Positions 33,802 through 42,297 of a stretch of DNA of 64,000 bases are shown here, piece after piece. Source of the DNA: Lachnospiraceae bacterium A4 (GTDB lineage: Bacteria > Bacillota > Clostridia > Lachnospirales > Lachnospiraceae); the NCBI GenBank assembly GCA_000403215.2, contig KE159540.1, positions 17,382 through 81,381 of the forward strand, written 5' to 3'. A model generated the notes under the pieces. That model saw nothing but the letters and a program-made list of their open reading frames with translations, ran no database searches and was not told the origin of the DNA. How positions within the stretch are numbered: position 1 is the first letter of the stretch; each line of letters starts with the position of its first letter. The translations under genes and the position numbers were made by a program.

Positions 33802-34403
33802 CTATCGGTAAATATAACGTGATATATGCCGACCCGCCGTGGCGGTACGCCCAAAAGGGCCTGCAAGGTGCGGCGGAGCGGCACTACCCCACAATGGGGA
33901 TTGAGGAATTATGCGCGTTGCCCGTGGCGGATTTGGCGGCCCCGGACAGCGTTCTTTTTCTGTGGGCCACGTTCCCCCAGCTCCCGGAGGCCCTGCGGCT
34001 TATCAAGGCGTGGGGCTTCCAGTATAAGTCCGTGGGCTTTGTCTGGCTGAAAAAGAACAAAAAGGCGGACAGTTGGTTTTACGGGCTGGGCTTTTGGACG
34101 CGGGCCAATGCGGAGGTGTGCCTGCTGGCGACCCGTGGGCATCCCCGGCGAAAGGCCCCCAACGTCCACCAGTTCATTATCTCCCCTATCGAGGGCCACA
34201 GCAAAAAGCCGGATGAGGCCCGGGAGAAAATCGTGGCCCTTATGGGGGACGTTCCCCGCGTGGAACTGTTCGCCCGCCAGACGGCCCCCGGCTGGGACGT
34301 GTGGGGGAATGAGGTGGAACCTACGGCGGGACTTCAAAATTTCGGGGCCCCCGCAAAGTCGGCAGACTTTGTGGGGAGAGGAGGCTTGAAATGCCCTATG
34401 TGA
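33798..34403 (+). CDS. MT-A70 family adenine methyltransferase
   Basis: A 201-residue MT-A70 protein. VIYADPPWRYAQKGLQGAAE carries the DPPW catalytic motif near residue 11. FLWATFPQLPEALRLIKAWG and RGHPRRKAPNVHQFI are further family blocks. It methylates adenine N6 in DNA or, less likely here, RNA. The GTG start overlaps the end of the first methylase by four bases. The paired methylases are regular members of this ICE type. Confidence 0.85.
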   Translation: MTIGKYNVIYADPPWRYAQKGLQGAAERHYPTMGIEELCALPVADLAAPDSVLFLWATFPQLPEALRLIKAWGFQYKSVGFVWLKKNKKADSWFYGLGFWTRANAEVCLLATRGHPRRKAPNVHQFIISPIEGHSKKPDEAREKIVALMGDVPRVELFARQTAPGWDVWGNEVEPTAGLQNFGAPAKSADFVGRGGLKCPM

Positions 34404-34765
34404 ATGTACCTAACGACTTATCCAAAATCAAGACGAAAATCGCTTTCAATCTGACGAAACGCCAGCTTGTGTGCTTTGGCGGCGCGGCCCTTGTGGGAGT
34501 CCCCTCCTACCTGCTGGCCCGGAATACCTTTGGGAACACGGCGGCGCTTTTTTTGATGCTGGGCATCATGCTCCCGGCGTTCCTGCTGGCGATGTATGAG
34601 AAAGACGGCCTGCCGCTGGAAAAGGTGGTAAAGAACATCATCCGGGCCAAGTACCTGCGGCCCGGCGTGAGGCCCTACAAGACCGGGAACATCTACGCGC
34701 CCTTTACCGGGCAGGCGGGAAAGGAGGCAGTGAATGGAAAACCGAAAAAGCAAAAGAAAGAATAA
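34391..34765 (+). CDS. PrgI-family conjugation protein (VirB3-like)
   Basis: A 124-residue protein with two membrane segments (LVCFGGAALVGVPSYLLARN, LFLMLGIMLPAFLLAMYEKD) after VPNDLSKIKTKIAFNLTKRQ, the typical PrgI layout. It precedes the VirB4-like ATPase, as VirB3 does in type IV secretion operons, and overlaps it by 32 bases. Confidence 0.85.
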   Translation: MPYVNVPNDLSKIKTKIAFNLTKRQLVCFGGAALVGVPSYLLARNTFGNTAALFLMLGIMLPAFLLAMYEKDGLPLEKVVKNIIRAKYLRPGVRPYKTGNIYAPFTGQAGKEAVNGKPKKQKKE

Positions 34766-37076
34766 GGCGGCCTTATCCGCCCAGCAGTCCATCCCCTATG
34801 TGGCGATGCACCCGGACGGGGTGTGCCAGCTCCCCGGCGGGCTCTACACAAAGACCGTGGAATATGAGGACATCAATTATTCCGTGGCATCCACCGAGGA
34901 TCAGTCCGCGATATTCAGCGGGTGGAGCTCGTTCCTCAACTACTTTGACAGCGCCCTCCCCGTCCAGCTCTCCTTTATCAACCGCCGCTCCCACTCCACC
35001 AGCCGCTACCATGTGAACATCCCCGCCCAGGCGGACGATTTTGACAGCATCCGGGGCGAGTTCGTGGGGATGCTCAAACGCCAGATTGCCCGGAGCAACA
35101 ACGGCATTGAACGCTCCAAATATATCACCTTTGGCGTACCCGCCGAGGGGATTGCCGCCGCCCGGCCCCGGCTTGACCGGGTGGAGGCGGACGTGATGGG
35201 GAACCTCCACCGGCTGGGCGTTCCCTCGTCCCCGCTGGACGGGCGGGAGCGGCTGGCCCTCCTGCATGGGCAGATGCACCCGGGGCGGCGGGAGCCGTTC
35301 CGCTTTTCGTGGGCGGATATTTCCAGAACGGGGATGGGGACAAAGGACTTCATCACCCCCAGCGGGGGCTTTGACTTCCGGGGCTCCCGGTTCTTCCGGG
35401 TGGGCGGCTTTTGGGGCGCGGCGTCCTATCTTCAGATTTTGGCGTCCGAGCTCTCTGACCGCCTTTTGCGGGAAATTTTAGAGCTGGACGCGGAGCTCAC
35501 CGTCACCATGCACATCCAGACCGTTGACCAGTTAAAGGCGATAAAGACCATCAAGGGGAAAATCTCGGACATAGACAAGATGAAAGTGGAGGAGCAGAAA
35601 AAGGCCGTCCGGGCCGGGTACGACATGGACATACTTCCCCCCGACCTTATCACCTTTTCCAAGGACGCGGCGGAGCTTTTGGGGGATTTGCAGTCCCGGA
35701 ATGAGCGGATGTTCCTCTTGACGTTCACCGTCATCAACCTCGCCCCCACCCGCCAGCGGCTGGAAAATGACGTGTTCACCGTCTCCGGCATCGCGCAGAA
35801 ATACAACTGCGCCTTAAAGCGGCTGGACTGGCAGCAGGAGCAGGGCTTTATGTCCTCGCTGGCCCTCGGCTATAACGAGGTGCAGATACAGCGGGGCATG
35901 ACAACAAGCTCCACCGCGATTTTCATTCCCTTTATGACGAGGGAGCTCCGCATGGGCGGGCAGGCCCTCTACTACGGCATGAACGCCCTTTCCCACAATG
36001 TCATCATGGCTGACCGGAAAAAGCTGAAATCCGCAAACGGGATGTATCTGGGCTCCACGGGCTCCGGCAAGAGCTTTGCCGCCAAGCGGGAATTGATAAA
36101 CGTCTTTCTTGCCACAAGTGACCGCATCGTTATCGTTGACCCGATGGGGGAATATTCCCCGCTGGTGCGGCGGCTGGGCGGGCAGGTCATCGAGATTGCC
36201 CCGGACAGCCCCCACCACATCAACCCGATGGATATTGAAATCGGTTTGAATGACGAGGACAGCCCCCTTTCCATGAAAGCGGATTTTCTGCTTTCCCTCT
36301 GTGAGCTGGTGGTAGGCGGCAAGGACGGCCTGCAACCTATTGAAAAGACCGTGATTGACCGCTGTGTGCGGCTGGTGTACCGGGAGCTTGCGCTGGGGCT
36401 GGAGGGCGCAAAGATGCCTTTGCTCCAGAGCTTGTACGAGGAATTACTCAAACAGCCGGAGCCGGAGGCGAAACGTGTGGCGACTGCGCTGGAGCTCTAC
36501 TGTACGGGCTCCCTTAATCTTTTCAACCACCCGACCAACGTGGACTTGAGTTCCCGGGTGGTGTGCATCGTGCTGAAAGGGCTGGGGGAGAACCTCCGCA
36601 AGATTGCGATGCACGTCACCAACGAGTTTGTCACCTCGGCAGTGAATACCAACTATCAAAACGGCGCGGCGACGTGGTGCTACTTTGACGAGTTCCACAT
36701 CCTGCTCCGCGACCCGCTGACCGCCAGCTACTTTGTGGCGGTGTGGAAGATGCTCCGCAAAAAGGGCTGTGTGCCCTCGGCCCTCACGCAGAACGTGAAA
36801 GACCTTTTGGCCAGCCGGGAAATCGAGAACATACTGGATAACACCGATTTTCTCGTTCTGCTCTCCCAGGCCCAGAGCGACCGGGCGATTATCGCAAAAC
36901 AGCTCGGCATTTCCGAGCACCAGCTTTCCTATATCACCCACAGCAATTCCGGCGAGGGCCTGCTGTTCTATGGGAATGTGACTATCCCCTTTGTTGACCG
37001 TTTCCCCAAGGGTGAGATTTACAACCTGCTCACCACCCGCCCGGAGGACATAGCCAATGACCAGAGGAACGAATAA
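34734..37076 (+). CDS. VirB4/TraE-like conjugation ATPase
   Basis: A 780-residue cytoplasmic ATPase powering the mating channel. Walker A is GMYLGSTGSGKSFAAKRE (about residue 440), followed by RIVIVDPMGEYSPLVRRLGG, the usual VirB4 block. The Walker B-like TWCYFDEFHILLRDPLTASY is near residue 645, then the Gln-containing SALTQNVKDLL. The N-terminal 400 residues match the VirB4 assembly domain. The frame is intact. It overlaps the C40 peptidase gene by 20 bases. Confidence 0.9.
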   Translation: MENRKSKRKNKAALSAQQSIPYVAMHPDGVCQLPGGLYTKTVEYEDINYSVASTEDQSAIFSGWSSFLNYFDSALPVQLSFINRRSHSTSRYHVNIPAQADDFDSIRGEFVGMLKRQIARSNNGIERSKYITFGVPAEGIAAARPRLDRVEADVMGNLHRLGVPSSPLDGRERLALLHGQMHPGRREPFRFSWADISRTGMGTKDFITPSGGFDFRGSRFFRVGGFWGAASYLQILASELSDRLLREILELDAELTVTMHIQTVDQLKAIKTIKGKISDIDKMKVEEQKKAVRAGYDMDILPPDLITFSKDAAELLGDLQSRNERMFLLTFTVINLAPTRQRLENDVFTVSGIAQKYNCALKRLDWQQEQGFMSSLALGYNEVQIQRGMTTSSTAIFIPFMTRELRMGGQALYYGMNALSHNVIMADRKKLKSANGMYLGSTGSGKSFAAKRELINVFLATSDRIVIVDPMGEYSPLVRRLGGQVIEIAPDSPHHINPMDIEIGLNDEDSPLSMKADFLLSLCELVVGGKDGLQPIEKTVIDRCVRLVYRELALGLEGAKMPLLQSLYEELLKQPEPEAKRVATALELYCTGSLNLFNHPTNVDLSSRVVCIVLKGLGENLRKIAMHVTNEFVTSAVNTNYQNGAATWCYFDEFHILLRDPLTASYFVAVWKMLRKKGCVPSALTQNVKDLLASREIENILDNTDFLVLLSQAQSDRAIIAKQLGISEHQLSYITHSNSGEGLLFYGNVTIPFVDRFPKGEIYNLLTTRPEDIANDQRNE

Positions 37077-38691
37077 CGCCGGGCCCGCCGGGGACAAAGG
37101 CACTTCGGGACAAAATGTCCCAAAGTCCCCGAAAGGCTTGAAAAACAAAAAATCCAAGTTCCGCATGGAAAGCGAACAGGAAAAAATCAGTAAATCCAAG
37201 CTCCGCATGGAGACGCGGGAGGATAAGCTGAACCGGGCCCGGAAAAAGCTGGAGGGCAAAAAGCCCCCGAAACCCAGGGGCCCGGTGCGCCGGGTGCTGG
37301 GGGCCGCCGGGTGGAGCGCACACGGCTTTGTGCATGGCAAGGTTTACGAGGTGGAACATGAGAACGTGGGAACCGAGGGGGCCCACCGCTCGGAGCTTGT
37401 GGGCGAGGCCGTGGGCCGGGCGGCAGTGCATACCGTAAAAAAGCGCATCCGGGAGCACCCGGCCCGGGCCGTCCATAAGGCCGAGACGCAGTACATCAAG
37501 GCCCGGGCGGACTACCAGTTCCGCATGGCCGCGCAGGAGAACCCGGAGCTTGCCAAAAATGCAGTTACCCGCTATTGGCACAAGCAGAAATTAAAAAAAC
37601 AATACGCCAAACAAGCGCGGCAGGCGGCAAAGCAGACCGCGAAACAAGGGGCCAAGGCCGCCGGGAAAACCGCCGCCGCCACGGAAAAGCTGGCGGAGCG
37701 GGCTGTGGCTTTCGTGAAACGGCATCCCGTGGGGGCGCTTATCGCGCTGGCCTGCGTGGTGCTCGTTTTATCCCTCCAGTCCTGCGCGTCCTCCCTTATC
37801 ACTTTGGGGAACGCCGCCGCAGGCGCGGTTGGGGCCACCACCTACCCCGCCCAGGACGGGGATATGCTGGGGGCCGAGACCGCCTACTGTTCACTGGAGG
37901 CGGAGCTCCAGCATTATCTGGATACCTACGAAAGTACCCACGACTATGACGAGTACCATTTTGATTTAGACGCTATCGAACATGACCCCTATGTGCTGGT
38001 TTCCATTCTGAGCGCATGGCACGAGGGGGAATGGACGCTGGCGGATGTCCAGCCCACCTTGCAGATGCTCTTTGACCGCCAGTACACGCTGACCGAAAAC
38101 GTGGTAAAGGAACGGCGGTACTACATCGAAACGGATACATGGACGGACGAGGAGGGCAACACCCACACCGACAGCTACCGGGTGTATTACGATTACTACA
38201 TCTGCTATGTGACGCTGGATAACTTCAACCTTTCCCATCTTCCTATCTATATCATGGGGGAGGACAAGGTTTCCCGGTATTCCCTCTACATGGCTACGCT
38301 GGGGAACCGCCCCGACCTCTTTCCCGGATCGTCCTATGTGGGGAAATACACCAGCCCGCCGGAAGGCTACGAAGTGCCGGGGGAATATCTGGACGATGAA
38401 ACATTCGCGGCGATGCTCTCCGAGGCCGAGAAATACCTCGGTTATCCCTATGTATGGGGCGGGAGCTCCCCGGCCACGTCCTTTGACTGCTCCGGCTTTG
38501 TTTCGTGGGTAGTCAATCATTCCGGCTGGAACGTGGGGCGGCTGGGGGCCCAGGGGCTTTACAACATCTGCACCCGCACCAGTTCCCCCCGCCCCGGAGA
38601 TTTGGTTTTTTTCAAGGGAACCTATGACACCCCGGGAGTCTCCCACTGTGGCATCTATGTGGGGGACGGGATGATGATACACTGTGGCGAC
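37057..38691 (+). CDS. C40-family peptidase of the conjugation system (CD1108-like), 5' exon
   Basis: The first 545 codons of a cell-wall hydrolase. A basic N-terminal region (residues 30-210) precedes one membrane anchor (VGALIALACVVLVLSLQSCA, about residue 240). A VirB8/CD1108-type region follows, then an NlpC/P60 domain with catalytic Cys in SFDCSGFVSWVV and His in VSHCGIYVGDG. The gene is cut at codon 545 by a group II intron. As read it runs to 38742 and adds 17 intron-encoded residues. Spliced with 41253-41324 it gives 568 residues. It opens the cell wall for the mating channel. A palindrome copy in codons 17-21 encodes GQNVP. Confidence 0.85.
37107..37121. repeat. ICE palindrome copy 3 (coding)
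   Basis: GGGACAAAATGTCCC inside the C40 peptidase gene, read as GQNVP, the same frame as copies 2 and 4. Confidence 0.85.
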
Positions 38692-39336
38692 GTGCGTCCA
38701 GATAGGGCGAAAGTAGAAGTAGATGAAAGGGGGATAGATTGAAGGTACTACCCCGTAAGATAACACGGGAATCCACCTGACTAACCGAAAGGCGAAAGCT
38801 GACACGGGAACATAGCACGTCAGGAAAGCGGAAAGTCACCTAAAGGCAATCGGGTGCGACTGAACCGCAAGGATAAGTGAATATGAGGATAATTCTGGGT
38901 TTGAATCTTGTGAGTTCCCAGTCCCTGTTCAGTGTGGGCATAGGAAATTTGCCTGAAACCTATGGTGCGAACAGTGTTAGAAAGGCGAACCTTCAGACAC
39001 GTTATCAGCAATGCCGGAAAGGGTTGCCTTCCGGCAGGTTATCAATTATCACGCACGGCACGCCGGAGAACCGGTGTCAACGGAACGAAAGCATATCCGA
39101 CAATTCACACTTACCTACTACTTTCGTTAACTGGAGATTGCCTAAACCAGAATGCCCGCAAGGGCTATGTGGCAGACACTGAAAATCTGGCATGGCAACG
39201 GAGCTTCCATAGTAGTCCGAGAACCCTGAAAAGACAGGGAAAGCCGTAAATACGGATGCGGGAAAGCCGCTCACATGGCGAAGGGAAGCAGTCTGAGCGA
39301 ATTAAAATCAAAAATTGATTAGGGAGGAAAACCTCA

Positions 39337-41127
39337 ATGAAACCAACAATGGAGATTTTAACCAAATTGCAGGAAAACTCAAAGAAACACCATGATGAAA
39401 TATTTACAAGGCTCTACCGTTATCTGCTCCGCCCGGATATATACTTTACCGCCTACCAGCATTTGTACTCAAATGACGGTGCTGGAACAAAAGGCGTGAA
39501 TGAGGATACGGCGGACGGATTCAGTGAGGTATATGTAGAGCGGATTATTGAAGCGTTGAGGACGGGAACATACTGCCCGAAGCCAGTACGCCGAACCTAT
39601 ATCCAGAAGTCCAACGGGAAAATGCGCCCTTTAGGGCTGCCAACTTTTGCGGACAAGCTGGTTCAGGAAAGCATGAGAATGGTTTTGGAGGCAGTTTACG
39701 AGCCGGTTTTCTCACACTATTCACACGGGTTTCGCCCAGGAAGAAGCTGCCACACCGCATTAGCGCAACTCAAGAAGGAGTTTATTGGGGCAGGCTGGTT
39801 TATTGAGGGCGATATAAAAGGCTGTTTCGACAACATCAACCACACGGTGCTGATTTCCGTACTAAAAAAGAAAATCAGGGACGCCAGATTCCTAAACCTC
39901 ATTCAGCTGTTTTTAAAGGCAGGCTACATGGAGAACTGGAAATACTATGGTACTTACAGCGGCTGTCCGCAGGGCGGGATTATTTCACCAATCCTTGCGA
40001 ATATCTACCTGAATGAACTGGACAGCTATGTTGAGGAATTGAAAAAGGAGTTTGATGTCAAGACACCGTACAAAACAACGCCGGCATATCAGGCGATAGC
40101 AAGAAAGCGGGCAAACCTCAAAAGAAAGATAGACCGCCGGGAGGACGGTACAGAGCGTGACCTGCTGATAGCGGAATACAAGAAGCTGTCGGGAGAGTTG
40201 TATAAAACCCCGGCGAAGCTATGCGATGACAAAAAGATTAAATATGTCCGCTACGCTGATGATTTCCTGATTGCCGTAAATGGGAACAAGCAGGACTGCG
40301 AATGGATTAAGGCGAAACTCACGGAGTTTATCCAAGATACCCTGAAAATGGAACTAAGCCAAGAAAAGACGCTGATAACCCATAGCAGTACACCCGCAAG
40401 ATTTTTGGGCTATGATGTGCGGGTGCGCCGTGACCAGCAGGTGAAGCCGTGGAAGAAATGCAGACAGCGCACAATGAATAATACCGTGGAATTACTGATA
40501 CCCTTCCAGGATAAAATCGAAAAGTTTCTGTTTTCTAAAGGCATTGTCAAACAAAGAGCCGATAACGGGAAACTGGAACCGGCTGGGAGGCTGTCACTGT
40601 TGCGCCACACAGATTTAGAGATTGTGACGGTCTTTGACGCTGAACTAAGGGGGATATGCAACTACTATCATCTTGCCAGCAATTACCGGAACCTAAACTA
40701 TTTCAGCTATCTAATGGAGTACAGCTGTCTGAAAACACTGTCCGGCAAACACCGGTGCAAGCTGTCTAAAATTTATGACAAGTACCGCATTGGTGAGAAA
40801 CGCTGGGGGATTCCCTATGAAACGAAAGCCGGGAAGAAAATCCGCCGCCTTACAAAGTTCAATGAGATTGACGGCAAAAAGTGTGAGGACATAGAGCCTG
40901 CGATAGTAACGGTTATTTCCAAAGGGAGAACCACGATTGATGACCGGTTAAAAGCCAGAATATGCGAACTTTGCGGAAAGGCAGGTGGGAAATTGGAGGT
41001 TCACCATGTAAACAAGGTGAAGAACCTGAAAGGAAAAGAACCGTGGGAACAGGTAATGATAGCAAAACGGCGCAAAACTTTGGTGGTTTGCTATGACTGC
41101 CACCAGAAAATACATCATGGATTCTAA
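39337..41127 (+). CDS. ltrA: group II intron reverse transcriptase/maturase with HNH endonuclease
   Basis: A 596-residue intron-encoded protein. Reverse-transcriptase blocks include MRPLGLPTFADKLVQESMRM, HGFRPGRSCHTAL, GCPQGGIISPILANIYLNEL, and the catalytic KYVRYADDFLIAV (YADD at 306-309). The maturase domain X lies around 420-520. The C-terminal HNH domain is ICELCGKAGGKLEVHHVNKV ... VVCYDCHQKIHHG. It helps splicing and drives retrohoming into intronless targets. All blocks look intact. GGGAGGAAAA precedes the ATG. Confidence 0.9.
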   Translation: MKPTMEILTKLQENSKKHHDEIFTRLYRYLLRPDIYFTAYQHLYSNDGAGTKGVNEDTADGFSEVYVERIIEALRTGTYCPKPVRRTYIQKSNGKMRPLGLPTFADKLVQESMRMVLEAVYEPVFSHYSHGFRPGRSCHTALAQLKKEFIGAGWFIEGDIKGCFDNINHTVLISVLKKKIRDARFLNLIQLFLKAGYMENWKYYGTYSGCPQGGIISPILANIYLNELDSYVEELKKEFDVKTPYKTTPAYQAIARKRANLKRKIDRREDGTERDLLIAEYKKLSGELYKTPAKLCDDKKIKYVRYADDFLIAVNGNKQDCEWIKAKLTEFIQDTLKMELSQEKTLITHSSTPARFLGYDVRVRRDQQVKPWKKCRQRTMNNTVELLIPFQDKIEKFLFSKGIVKQRADNGKLEPAGRLSLLRHTDLEIVTVFDAELRGICNYYHLASNYRNLNYFSYLMEYSCLKTLSGKHRCKLSKIYDKYRIGEKRWGIPYETKAGKKIRRLTKFNEIDGKKCEDIEPAIVTVISKGRTTIDDRLKARICELCGKAGGKLEVHHVNKVKNLKGKEPWEQVMIAKRRKTLVVCYDCHQKIHHGF

Positions 41128-41157
41128 GAGTTATTTCTGCAATGGAGCAAAGAGGGC

Positions 41158-41191
41158 GAGCCGTGTGCATTGAGAGGTGCAAGCACGGTTT
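41158..41191 (+). ncRNA. group II intron domain V
   Basis: A 34-base hairpin starting GAGCCGTGTGC and ending GCACGGTTT. It has the AGC triad and a GAGA loop, the conserved catalytic core of group II ribozymes. Confidence 0.85.
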
Positions 41192-41252
41192 TGGGAGGGG
41201 GCTGCGCAGACCTACCATAGAAATGTGGCAAGGCGGCGCTTTCCTACTCTAC

Positions 41253-41324
41253 CCCATCAGCTACGCCAACTTAAACAGCAGCTACTGGCAGGCCCACTTC
41301 TACGCCTACGGGCGTTTACCATGA
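41253..41324 (+). CDS. C40-family peptidase, 3' exon
   Basis: The last 23 codons (PISYANLNSSYWQAHFYAYG then RLP, stop). This segment is joined to the exon ending at 38691 once the intron is spliced. The Tn7-like transposon begins a few bases after its stop codon. Confidence 0.8.
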   Translation, partial: PISYANLNSSYWQAHFYAYGRLP

Positions 41325-41327
41325 AAA

Positions 41328-41332
41328 GGAGG
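41328..41332 (+). repeat. target-site duplication, left copy (GGAGG)
   Basis: Five bases directly before the transposon end, identical to 50481-50485. Confidence 0.85.
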
Positions 41333-41471
41333 TGTCGAGTGACAATTATAACTGATAAAATGACAAAAAAGATTGATAAATTACAATTAAATATGATAAA
41401 ATTGAATTACGGAGGAATAGTGACAAAATATATGATATTATAGAGTGAAAATTACAATTATATTTGATAAA
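41333..41471. repeat. transposon left end with TnsB-type binding sites
   Basis: Repeats of the form TKACAATTATATTTGATAAA lie at 41340-41359, 41361-41380, 41381-41400 and 41452-41471, with a degenerate copy at 41421-41440. They are packed at about 20-base spacing, as in Tn7-type ends. Confidence 0.8.
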
Positions 41472-41484
41472 AGGTGGTGCGCCT

Positions 41485-42297
41485 ATGGCAAAACATAAGC
41501 GTGTATGGAATGAAAACCAGTACCGTAAATACCTTGCTGAAGGAAGGGGACAGGGATTATTGGATGATTATAAGCCATGGATCCAGATACAGGACTTTCC
41601 ATCGCAGGGAATTGTGTCGCGTGTAAAAGGCCGTAAAACCGGCCGGGTACACCACCTTATGTCGAACCTTGAGTTAGAGTATTTTTATTTGCTTGATTGG
41701 TCAGAAAAGACCCAAGATATCAGAGAGCAATATCCTTTAGAGGATCTAACAACGGCAATTTCTATTGCGGAAACAGCAGGTATCAGGTATCCCTACGATA
41801 AAGTAAGTGGATTCCCTTATATAATGACAAGTGATTTCCTCATTACAACCAGAAATGGGCTTGCTGCCAGAGCGATCAAGCCAATCAGGGAGTTAAAAAA
41901 AGCACGGGTGCGGGAGAAACTTGAGATAGAGAGGCGTTATTGGCAATACCAGGGCATTGACTGGAAACTTGTAACAGAAAATGAAATCCCAAGGACAAAA
42001 GTCCGCAATATCCAGTGGCTATGTTCAGGACAAGACGTGTGCTGCCTGATACCAGACGATAAACAGCTCTGCCAGTGTAAAGAAGCTTTCCTGGAACTTT
42101 ACGATAAAGGAAGTTACCCAATCATGGTGATCTTACAATATGTAGAGAATGATTTCGGGCTGGGGGCAGGGAGCGGGATTGCTGTCTTTAAAATGCTTGT
42201 CTATGAGAAACAGATTATCCTGGATTTAGATAAGGAAATCAATTTGGCAGAAACAAAGGATGGGAAGGCATATGGGATGCGTCATCTTTTTGAATGA
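41485..42297 (+). CDS. tnsA: TnsA endonuclease
   Basis: A 270-residue TnsA that cuts the 5' ends of the transposon so that movement is cut-and-paste. The restriction-enzyme-like catalytic set is visible: Glu63 in SNLELEYFYLLDW, Asp117 in IMTSDFLITT, Lys132 in ARAIKPIREL. DIREQYPLEDL lies between. The C-terminal half (residues 160-270) is the TnsC-binding winged-helix type. AAGGTGG precedes the ATG at 41485, and TnsB starts inside its last codons. Confidence 0.9.
   Translation: MAKHKRVWNENQYRKYLAEGRGQGLLDDYKPWIQIQDFPSQGIVSRVKGRKTGRVHHLMSNLELEYFYLLDWSEKTQDIREQYPLEDLTTAISIAETAGIRYPYDKVSGFPYIMTSDFLITTRNGLAARAIKPIRELKKARVREKLEIERRYWQYQGIDWKLVTENEIPRTKVRNIQWLCSGQDVCCLIPDDKQLCQCKEAFLELYDKGSYPIMVILQYVENDFGLGAGSGIAVFKMLVYEKQIILDLDKEINLAETKDGKAYGMRHLFE

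Larger units (their letters stand above)
38692..41252 (+). mobile_element. group II intron with reverse-transcriptase/maturase
   Basis: The 5' end GTGCGTCC fits the GUGYG consensus. Domain V is clear at 41158-41191, and the last bases CTCTAC fit the AY 3' end. Removing exactly 38692-41252 joins CAC TGT GGC GAC to CCC ATC AGC, restoring the C40 peptidase frame (IHCGDPISYANLNSSYW). The intron is 2,561 bases. Ribozyme domains I-III fill 38692 to about 39300 and domain IV holds the maturase gene. It is in the sense orientation, so it can splice out of the mRNA. Confidence 0.9.

Noticed and set aside
36444-37340. 298-residue reverse-strand frame over VirB4
   Set aside because: Shadow of the VirB4 and C40 peptidase genes in GC-rich DNA, no motif.
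38692-38742. Native C-terminus of the C40 peptidase
   Set aside because: These codons lie inside the group II intron (starting GTGCG); the true end is in the exon at 41253.
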